A stretch of 64,000 nucleotides of DNA from contig JAPZLL010000005.1 in NCBI GenBank assembly GCA_036250225.1, forward strand, positions 806,001-870,000, given 5' to 3'. The stretch is from Cercophora sp. LCS_1 (taxonomy: Eukaryota > Ascomycota > Sordariomycetes > Sordariales > Lasiosphaeriaceae). How positions within the stretch are numbered: position 1 is the stretch's first letter; every line of letters starts with the position of its first letter. Position numbers and translations under genes: made by a program. Under the pieces are notes generated by a model. The model saw only the letters and a list, made by a program, of their open reading frames with translations, was not told the origin of the DNA and searched no databases. This document shows, in pieces, positions 10,838 through 22,852 of this stretch.

Positions 10838-12718
10838 TCACAGCTCCACACCCTCCCTCTTCTCAACCATGACCTGCAACCCGCGAATCATCCACGCAAC
10901 CGCCGAGATGATCTCTGGTCCCCCGTCGATAGGACTGACAATCGACAGGTCGTATCGGCGCATGACCTGTTTCCGTTAATTAGCACCATTCACCACCACC
11001 AAATCGAACTGAGACAAAGAAAAGAAAGAAAAGACCAACCTCAGCAACAGCCTTGCCAACCTCCATCAGCGCAATCGCCTTCCCCATGCACACAAACTGG
11101 CCATGCCCAAACACCAGATCCACCCTCGTCTGCATCGCCGCTCTCAACCCGTCATCGGCCTCGATCCACCGCCCCGGTCTGAACACCTCTGCATCAACCC
11201 CCCAAAACGTCCCATCGCGTCCAACAGCGTACATGCTCGCGTTCGTGCCGACTCGTACACCGCCAGGGACGAAAACACCGCAGAGCGTGTCTCCTGCGGG
11301 TGGAACTTCCTTGTAGAAGGCGCCCGAGGAGAGCGGGGGCGTGAGACGGAGGGTTTCGCGGATGCAGGCTTGGAGATAGGGAAGAGAACGGGCTTCCGCG
11401 TCCGAGAGGATGGGAGTTGACAGAGAGGCGGCGTCGAGCTCGGATTGGAGTTTGCGGTAGGCCGTCGGGTTGGTGACGAGGTAGAGGAGGCAGAGGGTTA
11501 CGACTGAGGCTGTTGTGTCTGTTCCTGCGAAGCTGTTTTTGCATAACCGTCATCAGAATCCAAGCCCCTAGGTAGTGAGAAGAGGGGAGATAAAAACCGG
11601 AAAGCGGGAGGGGAGATAGAAGAAAAAAAAAGGAGAAATGAAATGAGAGAGAAAGAAGGAGAGGAATATTACAATTGCAGCGTAACCTCAACCAACACCT
11701 CGGCCCGATTCAACCCATTGTTGATAAACGACTGCAGGATATCCCTCTTCGGCTTCGCACCCGGTTTGAGCCGGTCATCGATCAAGCCCGCCGTGAAACC
11801 CATGACGGCGCCGAGACCCGACTGGTCGCCTGCCCTCGGCAGCAGCAGATTCAGCGGCCATTTGTTCAGCATCAGGAACAGCGACGTGTAGTTGCTCAGG
11901 GTGGCGATGATCGGAATCATCTGGTCGTTGATCTTGAGGAAGTCGCCCATATCCTTGTTATTCTTCAAAAATCCCAGGTCCTGGCTGTAGGCGACTTCGC
12001 CCAGCGTGTCGAGCGCCATGTAGTGGATGTGTCGACCCAGATTCACGGCTATCTTTTTCGAGGCGTACCGCTCTTCGAGCGAGTCGATGAGGAGGGACAT
12101 GCCGCGGTCTACGCCTTCTTCGAAGCTGTCTGTTCCTTTGCCTGCGTACTGTGTTGCTGATTAAAACGGGGGTGGGAGTGGTGAAGAGAGGGGACGTCGT
12201 ACAGCAGGTGCAATCTTCTTCTTGCGCTCTTTGCGTTCTTCAGGTTCGAGAAGAACAAGGATGCTCGATGCGTCGCCCATCTTGCCGATAATGTACCATC
12301 TGTCTTTGCGCCAGCCGGATTTGACGCCCGAGATGTGGTGCAGCGTGTCGACGTCGGTGGTCATGACTTCGTTGGGTCCGATCCGGATGACGGAGCCGTA
12401 TCGTTCAAAGGCTCTTTTCACTGCGTCCGGGGACTTGCCGAGGTAGTTTTGGTAGGTGTACCAGAGGTTGGTCCAGCCGGCGATCCAGGGGCCTGGGATG
12501 TGCTTCAAGCGGTGCCATCGTCGAACTCTTCGCGTGATGTCGTATGCGAGGAACGCGCTGAAGAGGATGAGAGTCAGGGACTGTGATGTCAGGTATCGGA
12601 CATTTTCCCACGAGGTAAGTGTGGAGATGATGGATGTTGTCCCGGTTCCGTTGAGAGAGGGTGTAGTCGAGCCGGCTGTGTTGAGTAGGAGAGGGAGTTG
12701 GTCCCCGACGGAAGCCAT
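10838..12718 (-). CDS. Cytochrome P450, pisatin-demethylase/benzoate-hydroxylase-like, 537 aa
   Basis: Four exons: 12718-12203, 12148-11673, 11532-11040 and 10966-10838, with introns of 54, 140 and 73 nt. The family landmarks are in order: N-terminal membrane anchor (about 45-62), the proline hinge HIPGPW, I-helix FAGTDTTAS, ExxR in RETLRL, the PERF-like FRPGRW, and the heme loop FGHGQFVCMG with the cysteine ligand. It is therefore an ER-anchored haem monooxygenase needing CPR. The substrate is unknown; similar enzymes act on small aromatics, phytoalexins or secondary metabolites. Two donors (GTACGA and GTTGGT) are weak but needed to keep the frame. No biosynthetic cluster partners are evident nearby. 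Confidence 0.87.
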
Positions 12719-14522
12719 GATAGCCAACAGGTAGCGTCTTCAGGTGGAAACCACAGCCGGTAAATGCGGTTTCACAACCCAAAAGAAATCCCGGATCAAC
12801 AGAGCTTCAAAAGCCGAGACGCAATGCCCAAGTACCTAGTCGGGTCTGGTCAGAAGATGGGAAATAGGTTTCACAAACCTCTCCATGACAGGCAAGACAG
12901 GGGAAAGCTCTAGCTATAAGAGAGCGCCTTCTGCCACGGCTGGAGACACGGCAGAGCCATGGGATTCCCGTGAACGAGGATTCGCCGTGATAGGTCTCCT
13001 CGCGCATTCGTCGTCCACCGAGCGGTTGAAGTCCGATGCGGTGCAGCCTACAAGTTCTTTTGCGCCTATCACGTTCGCTACCAGCTGCGCCGCGCGGGTG
13101 AATGGTGTCTTGTGATAGGCAAACACGCCGATTAGGTCCTAGTATCGCACCGTATCTGAGCAGATTGAACGCTTCCATGCGGGGAAGACGCGAAAGGGTG
13201 GCCACCCGAGTCCAGATAACCGGTGCGATGCTTGCGTGTTGCAGGTGACCCACGCCGTACCGATATTGGACATGGCCCCCAGGCCTATTCGGTCGCCAAC
13301 ATGGCGCCGTGCCACGATCCTCCTGCTTCCGTGGTGGTGTGAACAGTGTGCAAGCGATTCTCCTAATGGAGTCTGTCACCAAACAACTTCGGAGTTTAAC
13401 TCCCGAAAATCTTCAGCGTGATTGGATGCCTCCTCTGCGTAACACATGCCACCGCCAGAGTTGTGTCTTCAAAGTGCTGATGGATCCGGGGCAGCAAGAC
13501 AAGGCCGACAGACAGCCAAATGACCAGTCAGTTGAGGAAACGCACGGCAAACCGAAACTTGAAAGGAATAACGTGTGATTGGGTGCTGCGTAAGTCGCCA
13601 GCTGTTTGTCGCCATGTATTTGGGAATGGTTCCCGCCTGCGCTTGTGACCTATTGACGAAAGGGGGACGTGATCCTAGCAGGGTTGTCTCGGAGCGGTTA
13701 TCCGGGGAGATGCGGTGGGGGTGACGTGTGATGGTGGTCCCGAACTCCGACTCCGGATTCTATTGCTGCTTTTATGAATGCGGCTAGGACCGGCCGACGA
13801 TATTGAATATGTGGAACACTGTTCGACGTATGACCTGATGATGGAGGCCGAGAGGATTGCTTACCATCATTCCGAAACCCCGTGAGGTGGGAGTTGGCGC
13901 GGTGTGGAGGCTAGGCTGCCGTTGGTTGTTGGTTGTTTGCTAAGTAGTTCTGAACCTTGGGAGTGGATACGTCTGAGCAAAGACCGAAAGGAATCCATGT
14001 TGAGGGTGACTTGAGAGGAAAGCAAACTCAAAATGAGTTTCAATAGCCCTGTCAATCGAACCTTGTACCAGACAACTGTCAAAAAGTCACAACAAATAAA
14101 AGCAATTACACTACCATTAAGCCTCGTAATAGAGGTGGGTTCAAAATTGTCCAAGTGATCGGATCCGTCTTATTGTTTTCCTGATCCGCCCGCAACCCCG
14201 CCTCACAAAAAAAAGCCACAAACAAGAAATTCACCAAAAAGCAGACGGAAACGAGATTTTGTTGAATGAAAGCAGCAACAAAGGTCAAAGTGAAAAAGAT
14301 CAATCATTTACACTCAAGTCGAACAAATCCACTCACACCAGGCTCCCCCGACCCCTACCAATGGTCCATCTCTGTCTGCTACTTTGAAAGCACCAAAAAA
14401 AAGGAAAGGCGTTTCGAAACGATCGTTTTTGTTCACTCGTCATGATGTTTTTACCTGACATCCTACTACAGTCAGTCTATCTCTCTCTCTTCGTGAAAAG
14501 GGGGGGGAAAAAACAAGCAAGG
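12719..14522. other. Intergenic, no gene seen
   Basis: 1.8 kb between the P450 promoter and the 3' end of the mucin-like gene. Several frames of 60-190 codons overlap on both strands in the GC-rich part (12807-13580), none with recognisable domains or splice extensions. 13867-14440 is more AT-rich. Confidence 0.5.
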
Positions 14523-16168
14523 TTAGCGCACCCAGTTATCCGGTCTCTGCCAATTCGACGGAGTCGCTGGCTGTGGACTCTTCATGGTTGGCTGATACCT
14601 CGACTTGCTGCTCGACGCGCTGGTGAGGCCGTGCGATGTCGTCGGCGGTGAAGTCGCGGTGGATGGCGGCATGGGCCACGAGAACATTGACGGGGAAATG
14701 ACACCGCTGCTAGCAATGCTTACGCCGCTCATCGAGCTGCGCGGGCTTGGAATGACAGGTGACGGTGGACGTGGAAGGCCTGAGCCACTCGGTGAAACAG
14801 GTGAGACGATGTATTGGTCCGTTGGAGTCTCTGGGCGGCTGCTGCCAATGTGGACATCGATAACTGGTGGGCCGTTGCTGCGTTGAGACATGGGCGGTAC
14901 CGTGGGGTTGGGCTGTGTGACTGGGGCAGGCAGGGTTCCGTAGTCTAGATCGCGGGTGTGACGCTTGTCGGCCATATTGGGTTCGCGTTCGTCCCAGAAC
15001 AAGAGACCCGCGCCCATGGACGTGCGTTTTCGTTCTCTGGCGGTGTATGGCGAGATCTTGAAGGGAGTGTACTTGGCAAGTATTCTCTGTACACGGGGCT
15101 GACGACGGTATCTGTAGAGAAGTGCGGCAAGGATAAGGAAAAGGACGGTGATGGCTGGAATATCAGCATGCTTTTTTTTTGTTTTTGAGAGAGGATAAAC
15201 TTACCGACGACGCCGCCGATGATCCCGGGAATCGGGCTGGTTGACGCGCCCCCCGGAAGACCCGTAGTACCACTGTCCCCGCTGCCTCCGCCCGTGTCCC
15301 CGCCAAAGCCATTGCCGGTCTCCCCAGAGCCAGTTCCTGTACCGGTGTTGGAGCCACCGCCAGACTTGGATGATCCGTTGGGCCCTGAGCCACCAGTCGA
15401 CTCATTTTCATCATCGAGCTCCCCGTCCGCGTCGGTTTCATGACGGGATGGGGATCCTGATGAACCCGAACCGCTTGTTCCACCTGATGAGCCACCCGAG
15501 CTTCCGGGATCAACCAAGAAGGTGTTGCCGGCGACTCCAGGTAGAGTGTCCTTGCTTCCTCCGGAAGTGGTATCACTGGTGCTTGTCTTGGAAGTCGACG
15601 CCGGCTGCGATCCGCCTCCAGTTGGAGTCGAGGTTGAAGTTCCTGTCCCAGTTCCCGTCCCTGTCCCTGTGCCATTGCCTGTCCCCGAACCCGTCCCAGA
15701 GCCTGTTCCTGTGCCCGTACCCGAGCCCGTTTCTGTTCCGGTCCCAGTTCCTGTCCCTGATCCCGTGCCGGATCCCGTCCCGGTCCCACTGCCTGTATCG
15801 CTATTCCCGTTGCCATTGCCATTGCCATTGCCGTTGTCATTGCCGTTGTCATTGCCGTTGCCGTTGCCGTTCCCATTACCGTTGTTTCCTGTCTCCGGCT
15901 CAGCTGGCGCTGGCGTGGTCGGCGTCACGGGAGTCGCCGGTGTTGTTACCGGTAATGTCGGCACCGGGGCCGGAGGTGGCGGTGATGGTGCGGGCTCCGG
16001 GGTTGTGCTCTTGCATCCTGAAGCATTAGGCGTCAACGCGCATGTTGCAGCTGTCACGGTGTCGGTGACAGTCTCTTGGACGGTGGTGACAACGTTATTG
16101 ACGGTGGACACGAGCTCGCCCAGGAGACGTCTGTGCAGCCGGGACTCGACCGCAATGGGGATATACAT
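14523..16168 (-). CDS. Mucin-like single-pass membrane protein, 531 aa
   Basis: Exons 16168-15205 and 15154-14523, with a 50-nt intron (phase 1). The N-terminal 55 residues (VNNVVTTVQETVTDTVTAATC, Thr/Val-rich) lead into a Pro/Thr stretch. Then come very long GN, GT and GS repeats (about 95-190), more Ser/Gly-rich sequence, a single transmembrane helix (about 312-336, IIGGVVAITVLFLILAALLY) and a basic/Pro-Ser-rich cytoplasmic tail. This layout is that of cell-surface sensors of the Wsc/Mid2 kind, without a WSC domain. No clear signal peptide is seen at the chosen ATG (CAAAATG context), so a missed upstream exon or an internal signal-anchor is possible. Confidence 0.75.
15640..15890. repeat. 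Imperfect hexanucleotide repeat coding Gly-Thr / Gly-Asn
   Basis: Tandem units of about 6 bp (variants of CCCGTT/CCTGTC, then GCCATT/GCCGTT, plus-strand view) that encode alternating Gly-Thr, Gly-Ser and Gly-Asn in the surface protein on the minus strand. Such tracts vary in length between strains by slippage. They also keep the antisense frame open, giving a spurious Pro-Val repeat frame. Confidence 0.8.
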
Positions 16169-17917
16169 TTTGATGAATGAGTGTCGGTGCTGAACCGTTG
16201 ACTTTGTTGAAAATCGATGGCTATGGCGACATGGCCACTCGATGGACTCCAGATAAAGTTATGGACCGTGTGTTGAGCCAAGAATATGTTGATCTGCACC
16301 CGAATCCCACCACAAGTCGACCCCTTCGATGCTTTTCACAAAACCGCAATGTTGTGCATTTGGAGCTGGAATGAGTGAACAGCCCAAAAGCAGCAGAAAA
16401 GAAAGAAGAAACAACCCAGGCGGGTCTTGCGAGAGATGGGAAGGGCGGAAGGCAGTGAAAAGGGCGGACGTTGATCATTTTCCTCTTCCATTCGCGTATG
16501 CTACCCGACCCGACGGGATACCAGGCGCACTGTCTTGGTTAGTGGCTTGGATGTGCTGACATGAGTGTCACTTCGGCCAATTTCGAGCCCATGGTAAAAA
16601 GAAGCAATGTGACAAGCAACCCTGTCGTCGTGGTGTTGACGATTGGAGGCGCTCGCTATCCCGCCGTTGCGGCTGCATGTTTCAGGAAGGGATCGTCAAC
16701 CCAAGCCTCGTCGGTCCCTGGAACCATTCCGTAAAGGGCCGTAGCGTCTCCTCCGGACCTCACGTTCCTTGGTGTGAACCTTGCCATCCCCTGGAAAACT
16801 CCGTCAAGGTGCATCTGCCACGAACAAGGTGTCACTGAGGGAGAGCGAGGGCGGCAGTTTCTCCCGCGCGGTCAGCGGTGGAGAAGGTGCTCACCGCGAG
16901 GCCACCCACCGCGTTTTTGGTGGCGTATCGTTGGCGTAACGCCCGTCGTTTCAGAAGCTACCAGGTCAACAGCCGCTAAATTTCCGCGGGGTTAGCCCCT
17001 CACGACGACGACAGCACTTGCTGACAGAGACATCGCTGAATGCGCTTGGGTGAGTGAGAGAAGAGAAAAAAACGTGCAAAGGTTGTCACACAGTTTGCGA
17101 TGTGACGGAAGCCTCGATCGGGAAAGAACAGCGCGACAAGCGGGAGTGACACAAGGAAAGTTGATGATCTTCCGACAGCAAGTGAGCAACCCCTGCTGTT
17201 GCCCTATCGCCCTATCAAATTTGGCTGTGTCAGCGCCCATCACGCATGGCACTTGAAGATCCCCACAAGGCGCACGAGTTGAAGAAAACGAGGCTTGGAG
17301 GCTCAATGGATCGGCTTTGGTCGTTCTTGTCGCTGCGTGGCGCCCAGAATGCCTCTTCGAGATGATGCCTCGCAAAAACATTGTCGGCGAATCTTCTCGC
17401 CGAGCTGAGGGCGATGGACAAGGTTGATCTTGGCAAACGCGGCCCCGTTTCTGGTGCCTGGCACGTGACGTCGCTCTCGTCATCATGGTGAGAAATCACG
17501 TCGAAACGCTCCGGTTGGAATCACAATGCTGTGGGGAGACCTTCGGTTCCGTCATTGATGCAAATAGCCTCCACAAAGCGATTGTCGCTATCTCGAGAAG
17601 ATAAAATCCCCATAAACTTGCGAAAGGAGAAAACGAAGAGACCGTGAAGTATGAAGCTGGGAGGATGTGCTTTTGCTTGGAGATTATCCGACGCTAACAA
17701 ACTGGCGCGCACTTAAGTAGGGACCTCGATAGTGCTAGATAACCGGATCGCGCGCTTGAAGGCGCGGCGGCGGCTCCCACCTTCCCATTTTGTCTCGGCA
17801 AGACGGTCAGTGGTTGGGACGACGGCACGGACTCGCATGCATCACCCCGCCACCACTGCTTTGATCCATCTCAACTTCTACTTCAAACTTCCATTGTTGT
17901 CTTTTGGTCAGAGGAAA
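16169..17917. other. Divergent intergenic region, no gene seen
   Basis: 1.75 kb between the divergent starts of the mucin-like gene and the amidohydrolase gene; it should hold both promoters. Frames of up to 164 codons on the minus strand (16992-17486) have no recognisable features. Confidence 0.5.
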
Positions 17918-20791
17918 ATGGAAGACAAGGCCGGTCCTCCACCCTATAGCGCCGTCGCGACACGTCCGCCCTGGAGGCGCGGCAAATTCCGCAGGGCAAG
18001 AGCTCTGCGAGTGCTTGCCATCGGCTGTCTGGTCTTCATCGCCTTTGCTCAGTGGAGACAGATCCGCACCGATATCTCGCCCAATACACGCATCACAGCT
18101 CGTGGTCTCTCGGTCCAGCGGTTGCAGGAGGATTTGGACATGTGCACAAAGCTGCGCAGGAAGGTCGAGGACCCAATTGGCCTTGGCCGTGAGCGCAACG
18201 CCCGCTACATCGATGGCCACAAACCCACGCTCATCAAAAACGCCACTGTTTGGGTCGGTGAGCCGATCGAAGGCACTTCTCCCGAGGATGCTCGCAAAGG
18301 CAAGGGCTACGAGTGGATCAGCACTGATGTTTATCTCGAGCATGGGCTCATCAAACGGGTTGAAGCATCCATCTCTCCGTCCCAGGTGGCGTCTGACGCC
18401 ATCGTCTACAACGCAAACGGGCAACCTTTGACGGCGGGAATCATCGACATGCACAGTCACGCTGGTGTTGCGTCTCTCCCAGGCCTCCGCGGTACCGAGG
18501 ATAGCAACGAGGTCGCGGGTGACATCACGCCTTATGTGCGATCTATCGATGGTATTCAGCCAAACGACCCGCACATCCAGGTCATCAAGTCTGGTGGCGT
18601 CACGACGTCTCTCATTCTGCCAGGATCAGCCAACAACATGGGAGGAGAGGCGTATGTCATCAAGCATGCGGTTGGCAAGTCCAATGGCCGCAACGAGACG
18701 AGCACCGAGGACATGCTGGCTGACCCTGACCGGGCGTGGCGTTTCATGAAGATGGCTTGTGGTGAAAATCCCAAGCGCGTCTATGGCAAGGTCGGAGAGG
18801 GCGGTCCGACAAGTCGAATGGGTGAGAGCTGGGAGTTCCGCCACGCATTCGAGCAGGCAACCGAGTATGTCCGTGAGCAGAACGACTGGTGTGACGCCGC
18901 AGCAGCTGGCTTGGAGAACGTGAAAGGTTACCTTCGGCAGGAGATTCGCTGGGATTCATTGGGAGCGCTTTTGCGTGACCAGGTTCGACTCAACACCCAC
19001 TGCTACACCGTTCCCGACCTGGAGGCGTTCATCGACCACACCAACGAGTTCAAGTTCAAGCTCAGGGCATTCCACCATGCCCATCAGACGTATCTTGTGC
19101 CCGAGGTAAGTCACTTTCGAATGAGAACTAAGGGCTGTTGACAGCTGACACGAGCATAGATTCTCAAACGGGCTTATGGAGGCGAACCCCCGGCTTCTGC
19201 CCTGTTCGCAGACAACATGTTTTACAAAGCCGAAGCTTTCTGGGCGTCGGAGTATGCTGGAAAGATCCTTTGGGACAACGGCCTCACTCCTATCTATGTC
19301 AGCGACAACCCGGTTCTCAACTCCCAGCATGTGCTCCTGGAAGCCGCCAAAGGTTACAGGTATGGTCTGCCGTACCATGCTGCTCTTGCCTCCGTCACCA
19401 CGGCACCTGCCGAGAGACTGGGCTTCCAAAAGAGACTTGGCAAGATCAAGCCCGGATTTGACGCGGATATTGTGGTCTGGGACAGCGACCCTCTCAGCGC
19501 AGGAGCAACACCTGTTCAAGTTTGGATTGACGGCACGGCTCAGTTTGAGGACCCAGTAGTGCTTGATAAGCCCGCCGCAAAGGTGATGACTCCCGACGAG
19601 AAGCTCTCTGAAATCGTCGAGGATCCGACTCTCCATGATGAGGTCATCCTCACTGGCATTTCTCACGTCTTGCTGCCGGATAACGCCCCGGCCAGTCAAT
19701 CCCAAAATGTTGTCATCTCCAAGGGTAAAATTACTTGCATTGGTACCTGCAGGGCTGCGATAGAAGCCGCGTCCAAGTCCAAGGTGCCAGTCGTGAAGCT
19801 CAGTAATGGCTACCTGACGCACTCGCTGACAGCTTTCGGGTCCGGTCTTGGTCTCAATTCTATCGACATGGAGTCTGGGACTGACAACGGCAACGGCGAG
19901 AAGACCTTTAGTCGTGCGGACGATGGTCTCCGTCTGGATGACAAGAAGCTTCATGTCGCCTACAGGTATGGCGTCACCAAAGCCATTTCTGCGCCCAAGT
20001 ATACTGGACAAGGTACACATTACGGAACTAGTGCCGGCTTCCTGACCGGGTCGACGACCGTCCTCGAGAACGGCACCGTTTTCGCGCCCGATGCTGCCCT
20101 CCACTACACCTTAGACCACGCCGCCAAAGATCCCACGGTATCGGCGACAGTTGGCTCCCTGCGGAAGAAGCTCCTTGATGCAGCGGCGCTGAAGGAGGCT
20201 CCTAAGGACTCATACTCCGAGGAAGCCTTCCTTTTCAAGGTGGTCAAGGAAGGCCTTCCGCTGGTCATCACGGTTCAGAGCGCTGACGGCATTGCCTCTG
20301 CGCTCAAGGTCAAAGCCGCCGTTGACAAGGCTGCTGAGACCAGCATTCGGCTTGTCATTTTCGGTGGTGCTGAGTCGTACCTTGTTGCAGATGAGCTCGC
20401 CAGCGCCAAGGTTGGGGTGATCCTTTCCCCGATCTTTTCCTACGCCACAGAATGGGATCAACGGAGGGCCTTGACGGGCGCGCCTCTGACGAACGGGACA
20501 GCTGTCGATCGGTTGTTGGATGCGGGTGTTAAGGTGGCCTTTGCTACGGGAGAGGACTGGGAGGTCAGAACTCTGTCTTTGTCGGCGGGAATTGCGTACA
20601 AGAACGGAGGAGGGAGGCTAAACGAGAAGTCTGCGTTTGCACTGGTCTCGACGAAGGTTTATGAGATTTTGGGCTTGGAGCAGCCGGGCGTGGAGCAGGG
20701 ACACTTTGTGGTCTATGAAGGGAACCCGCTGGAAATTAACAGCCGTGTCAAGGCTGTTGGTGGTGGAAAGGGTGTGGTGAGTGTGTATTGA
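17918..20791 (+). CDS. Membrane-anchored tandem amidohydrolase, 939 aa
   Basis: Exons 17918-19105 and 19160-20791, with a 54-nt intron (phase 0). The start chosen is the ATG in GGAAAATGG; upstream in-frame ATGs would add a long basic leader. A type II signal anchor lies at about 31-50 (VLAIGCLVFIAFAQW). The first half is an imidazolonepropionase/dihydroorotase-like amidohydrolase. It has the HxH metal motif in IDMHSHAG, LRAFHHAHQ with further possible metal-ligand histidines, and the terminal GFDADIVVWDSDP. From about residue 505 a second amidohydrolase-like layer restarts (beta-strand entry VILTGISHVLLPD, then VVISKGKITCIG), but its HxH site reads THS-L, so the second half looks catalytically dead. 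The substrate is unknown. Confidence 0.85.
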
Positions 20792-21073
20792 TTGATGAAT
20801 GCTGGAAACTTTGTCAGGTGTATGTTTTCTTCCAACTAGAGACTTGTATCCGTATACGGTGCTCAGAAACTTTATATCACCCCGATGCAACAACTCTGAC
20901 AGGCAATATCTGATTTTGGCTTGTTGGTATCAGGAAGACGCCTGGAGAAGTCCAGATTCCAGTCATGCGCCAGACAAGCGCCCATCAGTTTTCAGTTGGA
21001 AAAAAGCAGCCTATGGACAAGTTGGATTTCATTGCTTGGTTCGGAAGAACTGTGACACGTCTACTTGTTGATA
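20792..21073. other. Convergent spacer, no gene seen
   Basis: About 280 bases between two convergent genes. No independent signal was found beyond expected 3' UTR sequence. Confidence 0.5.
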
Positions 21074-22852
21074 TCAAGGCTTCAGAAAGCCATGGCCAAC
21101 GCCGTTGGGCTGTGGCGGCACAACCTGCAGCGACTTCAGCCCGGCCTCCTCAACGCTCTTGTACCCCCCATTCAGGTTCACCACATCGAACCCATTCTGC
21201 TCGAGCAGTCGCTGAGCAAGATACCCCCGATATCCCACCTGGCAATAAGCCAACGTCGGTCGGCTCTTGTCCAGCTCGCCCATCTTTTCCCGCAGACTGT
21301 TGATAGGAATGTTGACAGCCGACTTGAGATACCCCCTCGCAAACTCCCTCGGCGTCCTCACATCAAGAACCTGGAAACCCTCCAGACGCTTGGGACTAAG
21401 GTCCTCGGGGTGCGCAATCCTCGTATCTCCTCTCATCAGATTACTCCCAATAAACCCAACCATGTTGACAGCGTCCTTGGCCGATCCGTACGGCGGCGCA
21501 TACGCCAACTCGAGATTCTCCAAGTCGAAAATGGTCATCCTTGCCTGAATCGCCGTTGACAGCACATCGATCCGCTTATCCACGCCCGCCGCCCCAACCG
21601 CCTGCGCCCCCAACAGCCTCCCATCCTTTTTATCAAACGCCACCTTGAGCGTGAGCTGCTTCGCCCCAGGATAGTACCCCGCGTGGTTCGGCGGATGCGC
21701 CGACACCCACAACGGATCCATCCCCGCCCTCCTCAACCCGTCAACCGACATGCCCGCGATCCCCACCGTGACGTCAAAACACTTGCAAACCGACGTCCCG
21801 ATGTTCCCCGGATACCGCACATCCCGTCCGCAGATATGATCGGCCGCCAACCGGCCCTCTCGATTCGCCGGTCCGGCGAGCGCAACAACGCCCATCTGCC
21901 CAGTCACCCTGTTCACCGTCTCGGCCATATCTCCCACGGCGTAAATGTCCGGATCGCTCGTCTGCATTTGGTCGTTGACTTTGATCCCTCTCTCTCCCAG
22001 CTCCAGCCCAGCCTGCCTCGCCAGATCCGTCCTGGCTCGCACACCCATGACCAGCAAGACCAGCTGGGAGGGGACTTTATCGCCCGTATCGAGCACCACA
22101 CACTCCTTCTCGATCCCCACCACCGTGGCCCCCGTGACGAGCCTCACGCCGTTCCGCCTCATCTCGGCATGCACCACCTCGACGATATCGGCGTCGTAGG
22201 GCGGGAGGACGTGGTCCATCCGTTCCACCACCGTCACTTCGAGCCCGAGCAATCGCAGATTCTCGGCTGCTTCGACACCGATGAAACCACCGCCTACCAC
22301 GACGGCGTGGGTGACGCTGTGCGTGTTCATCCACCCTTTTGCCTTGTCTAGGTCGTCGACTGTCGTCAGGTGAAACACGTGCTCCTCCTCCTTGGCGCCA
22401 GGGATAGCGGGCACGAGTGGTGCTGCGCCCTGCGACAAAATCACCTTGTCGTACGGATACTCTTTGACTTGTTGGCTGCCGTCGGGTTTGACCAGCACCA
22501 CCTTTTGCTGCCGATCGATCCCGACGACTTCGTCATCGACACGAACGTCAATGTTGAACCGCTCCTTGAAGGATTGGGGCGTTTGCAGGAGCAGGTCCTC
22601 GCGGTTGGCGATGACGTCGCCTAGGGCGTAGGGGATCCCGCAGTTTGCGTACGAGACGTAATGACCACGCTCAAAGACGGTGATGGAAGCGGATTCGTTG
22701 AGGCGGCGGAGGCGGGTCGCGGCTGACATGCCGCCCGCTACGCCGCCGATGATGATCACGCGGAGGGGGGTGGGCATTTTGGGTGCTTCGGTTTTGGTCT
22801 TTCGTTGAGTGTTCGTAGGAGTTGATGTTGGGACGAGAGATTGTCTCGCCAT
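21074..22852 (-). CDS. CoA-disulfide reductase with C-terminal rhodanese domain, 592 aa
   Basis: A single uninterrupted exon. The N-terminal FAD site is IIIGGVAGGMSAATRLRRL. The single active-site cysteine is Cys71 in SYANCGIPY, the signature of CoA-disulfide/polysulfide reductases, as opposed to the CxxxxC of glutathione reductase. The NAD(P)H site is VVVGGGFIGVEAAENLRLLG. A second FAD segment TSDPDIYAVGDMAE is followed by the dimerisation domain and a rhodanese domain (about 480-575) with catalytic Cys537 in AYCQVGYRGYLAQ. In bacteria such CoADR-RHD fusions reduce CoA disulfide, CoA-persulfide or polysulfide with NADH. The first 25 residues (Arg/Ser/Thr-rich) precede the domain and may be a targeting sequence; the ATG at 22777 is an alternative start. 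Lack of introns and bacterial architecture suggest horizontal transfer. Confidence 0.9.
   Translation of the reverse strand: MARQSLVPTSTPTNTQRKTKTEAPKMPTPLRVIIIGGVAGGMSAATRLRRLNESASITVFERGHYVSYANCGIPYALGDVIANREDLLLQTPQSFKERFNIDVRVDDEVVGIDRQQKVVLVKPDGSQQVKEYPYDKVILSQGAAPLVPAIPGAKEEEHVFHLTTVDDLDKAKGWMNTHSVTHAVVVGGGFIGVEAAENLRLLGLEVTVVERMDHVLPPYDADIVEVVHAEMRRNGVRLVTGATVVGIEKECVVLDTGDKVPSQLVLLVMGVRARTDLARQAGLELGERGIKVNDQMQTSDPDIYAVGDMAETVNRVTGQMGVVALAGPANREGRLAADHICGRDVRYPGNIGTSVCKCFDVTVGIAGMSVDGLRRAGMDPLWVSAHPPNHAGYYPGAKQLTLKVAFDKKDGRLLGAQAVGAAGVDKRIDVLSTAIQARMTIFDLENLELAYAPPYGSAKDAVNMVGFIGSNLMRGDTRIAHPEDLSPKRLEGFQVLDVRTPREFARGYLKSAVNIPINSLREKMGELDKSRPTLAYCQVGYRGYLAQRLLEQNGFDVVNLNGGYKSVEEAGLKSLQVVPPQPNGVGHGFLKP

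Noticed and set aside
15522..16193. 223-codon plus-strand frame of Pro-Val repeats
   Set aside because: Antisense product of the hexanucleotide repeat in the mucin-like gene.
18985..18998. B-box-like GGTTCGACTC on the plus strand
   Set aside because: Inside the amidohydrolase coding sequence with no A box at tRNA distance.
18956..20104. 382-codon minus-strand frame
   Set aside because: Antisense to the tandem amidohydrolase, with no recognisable domain.
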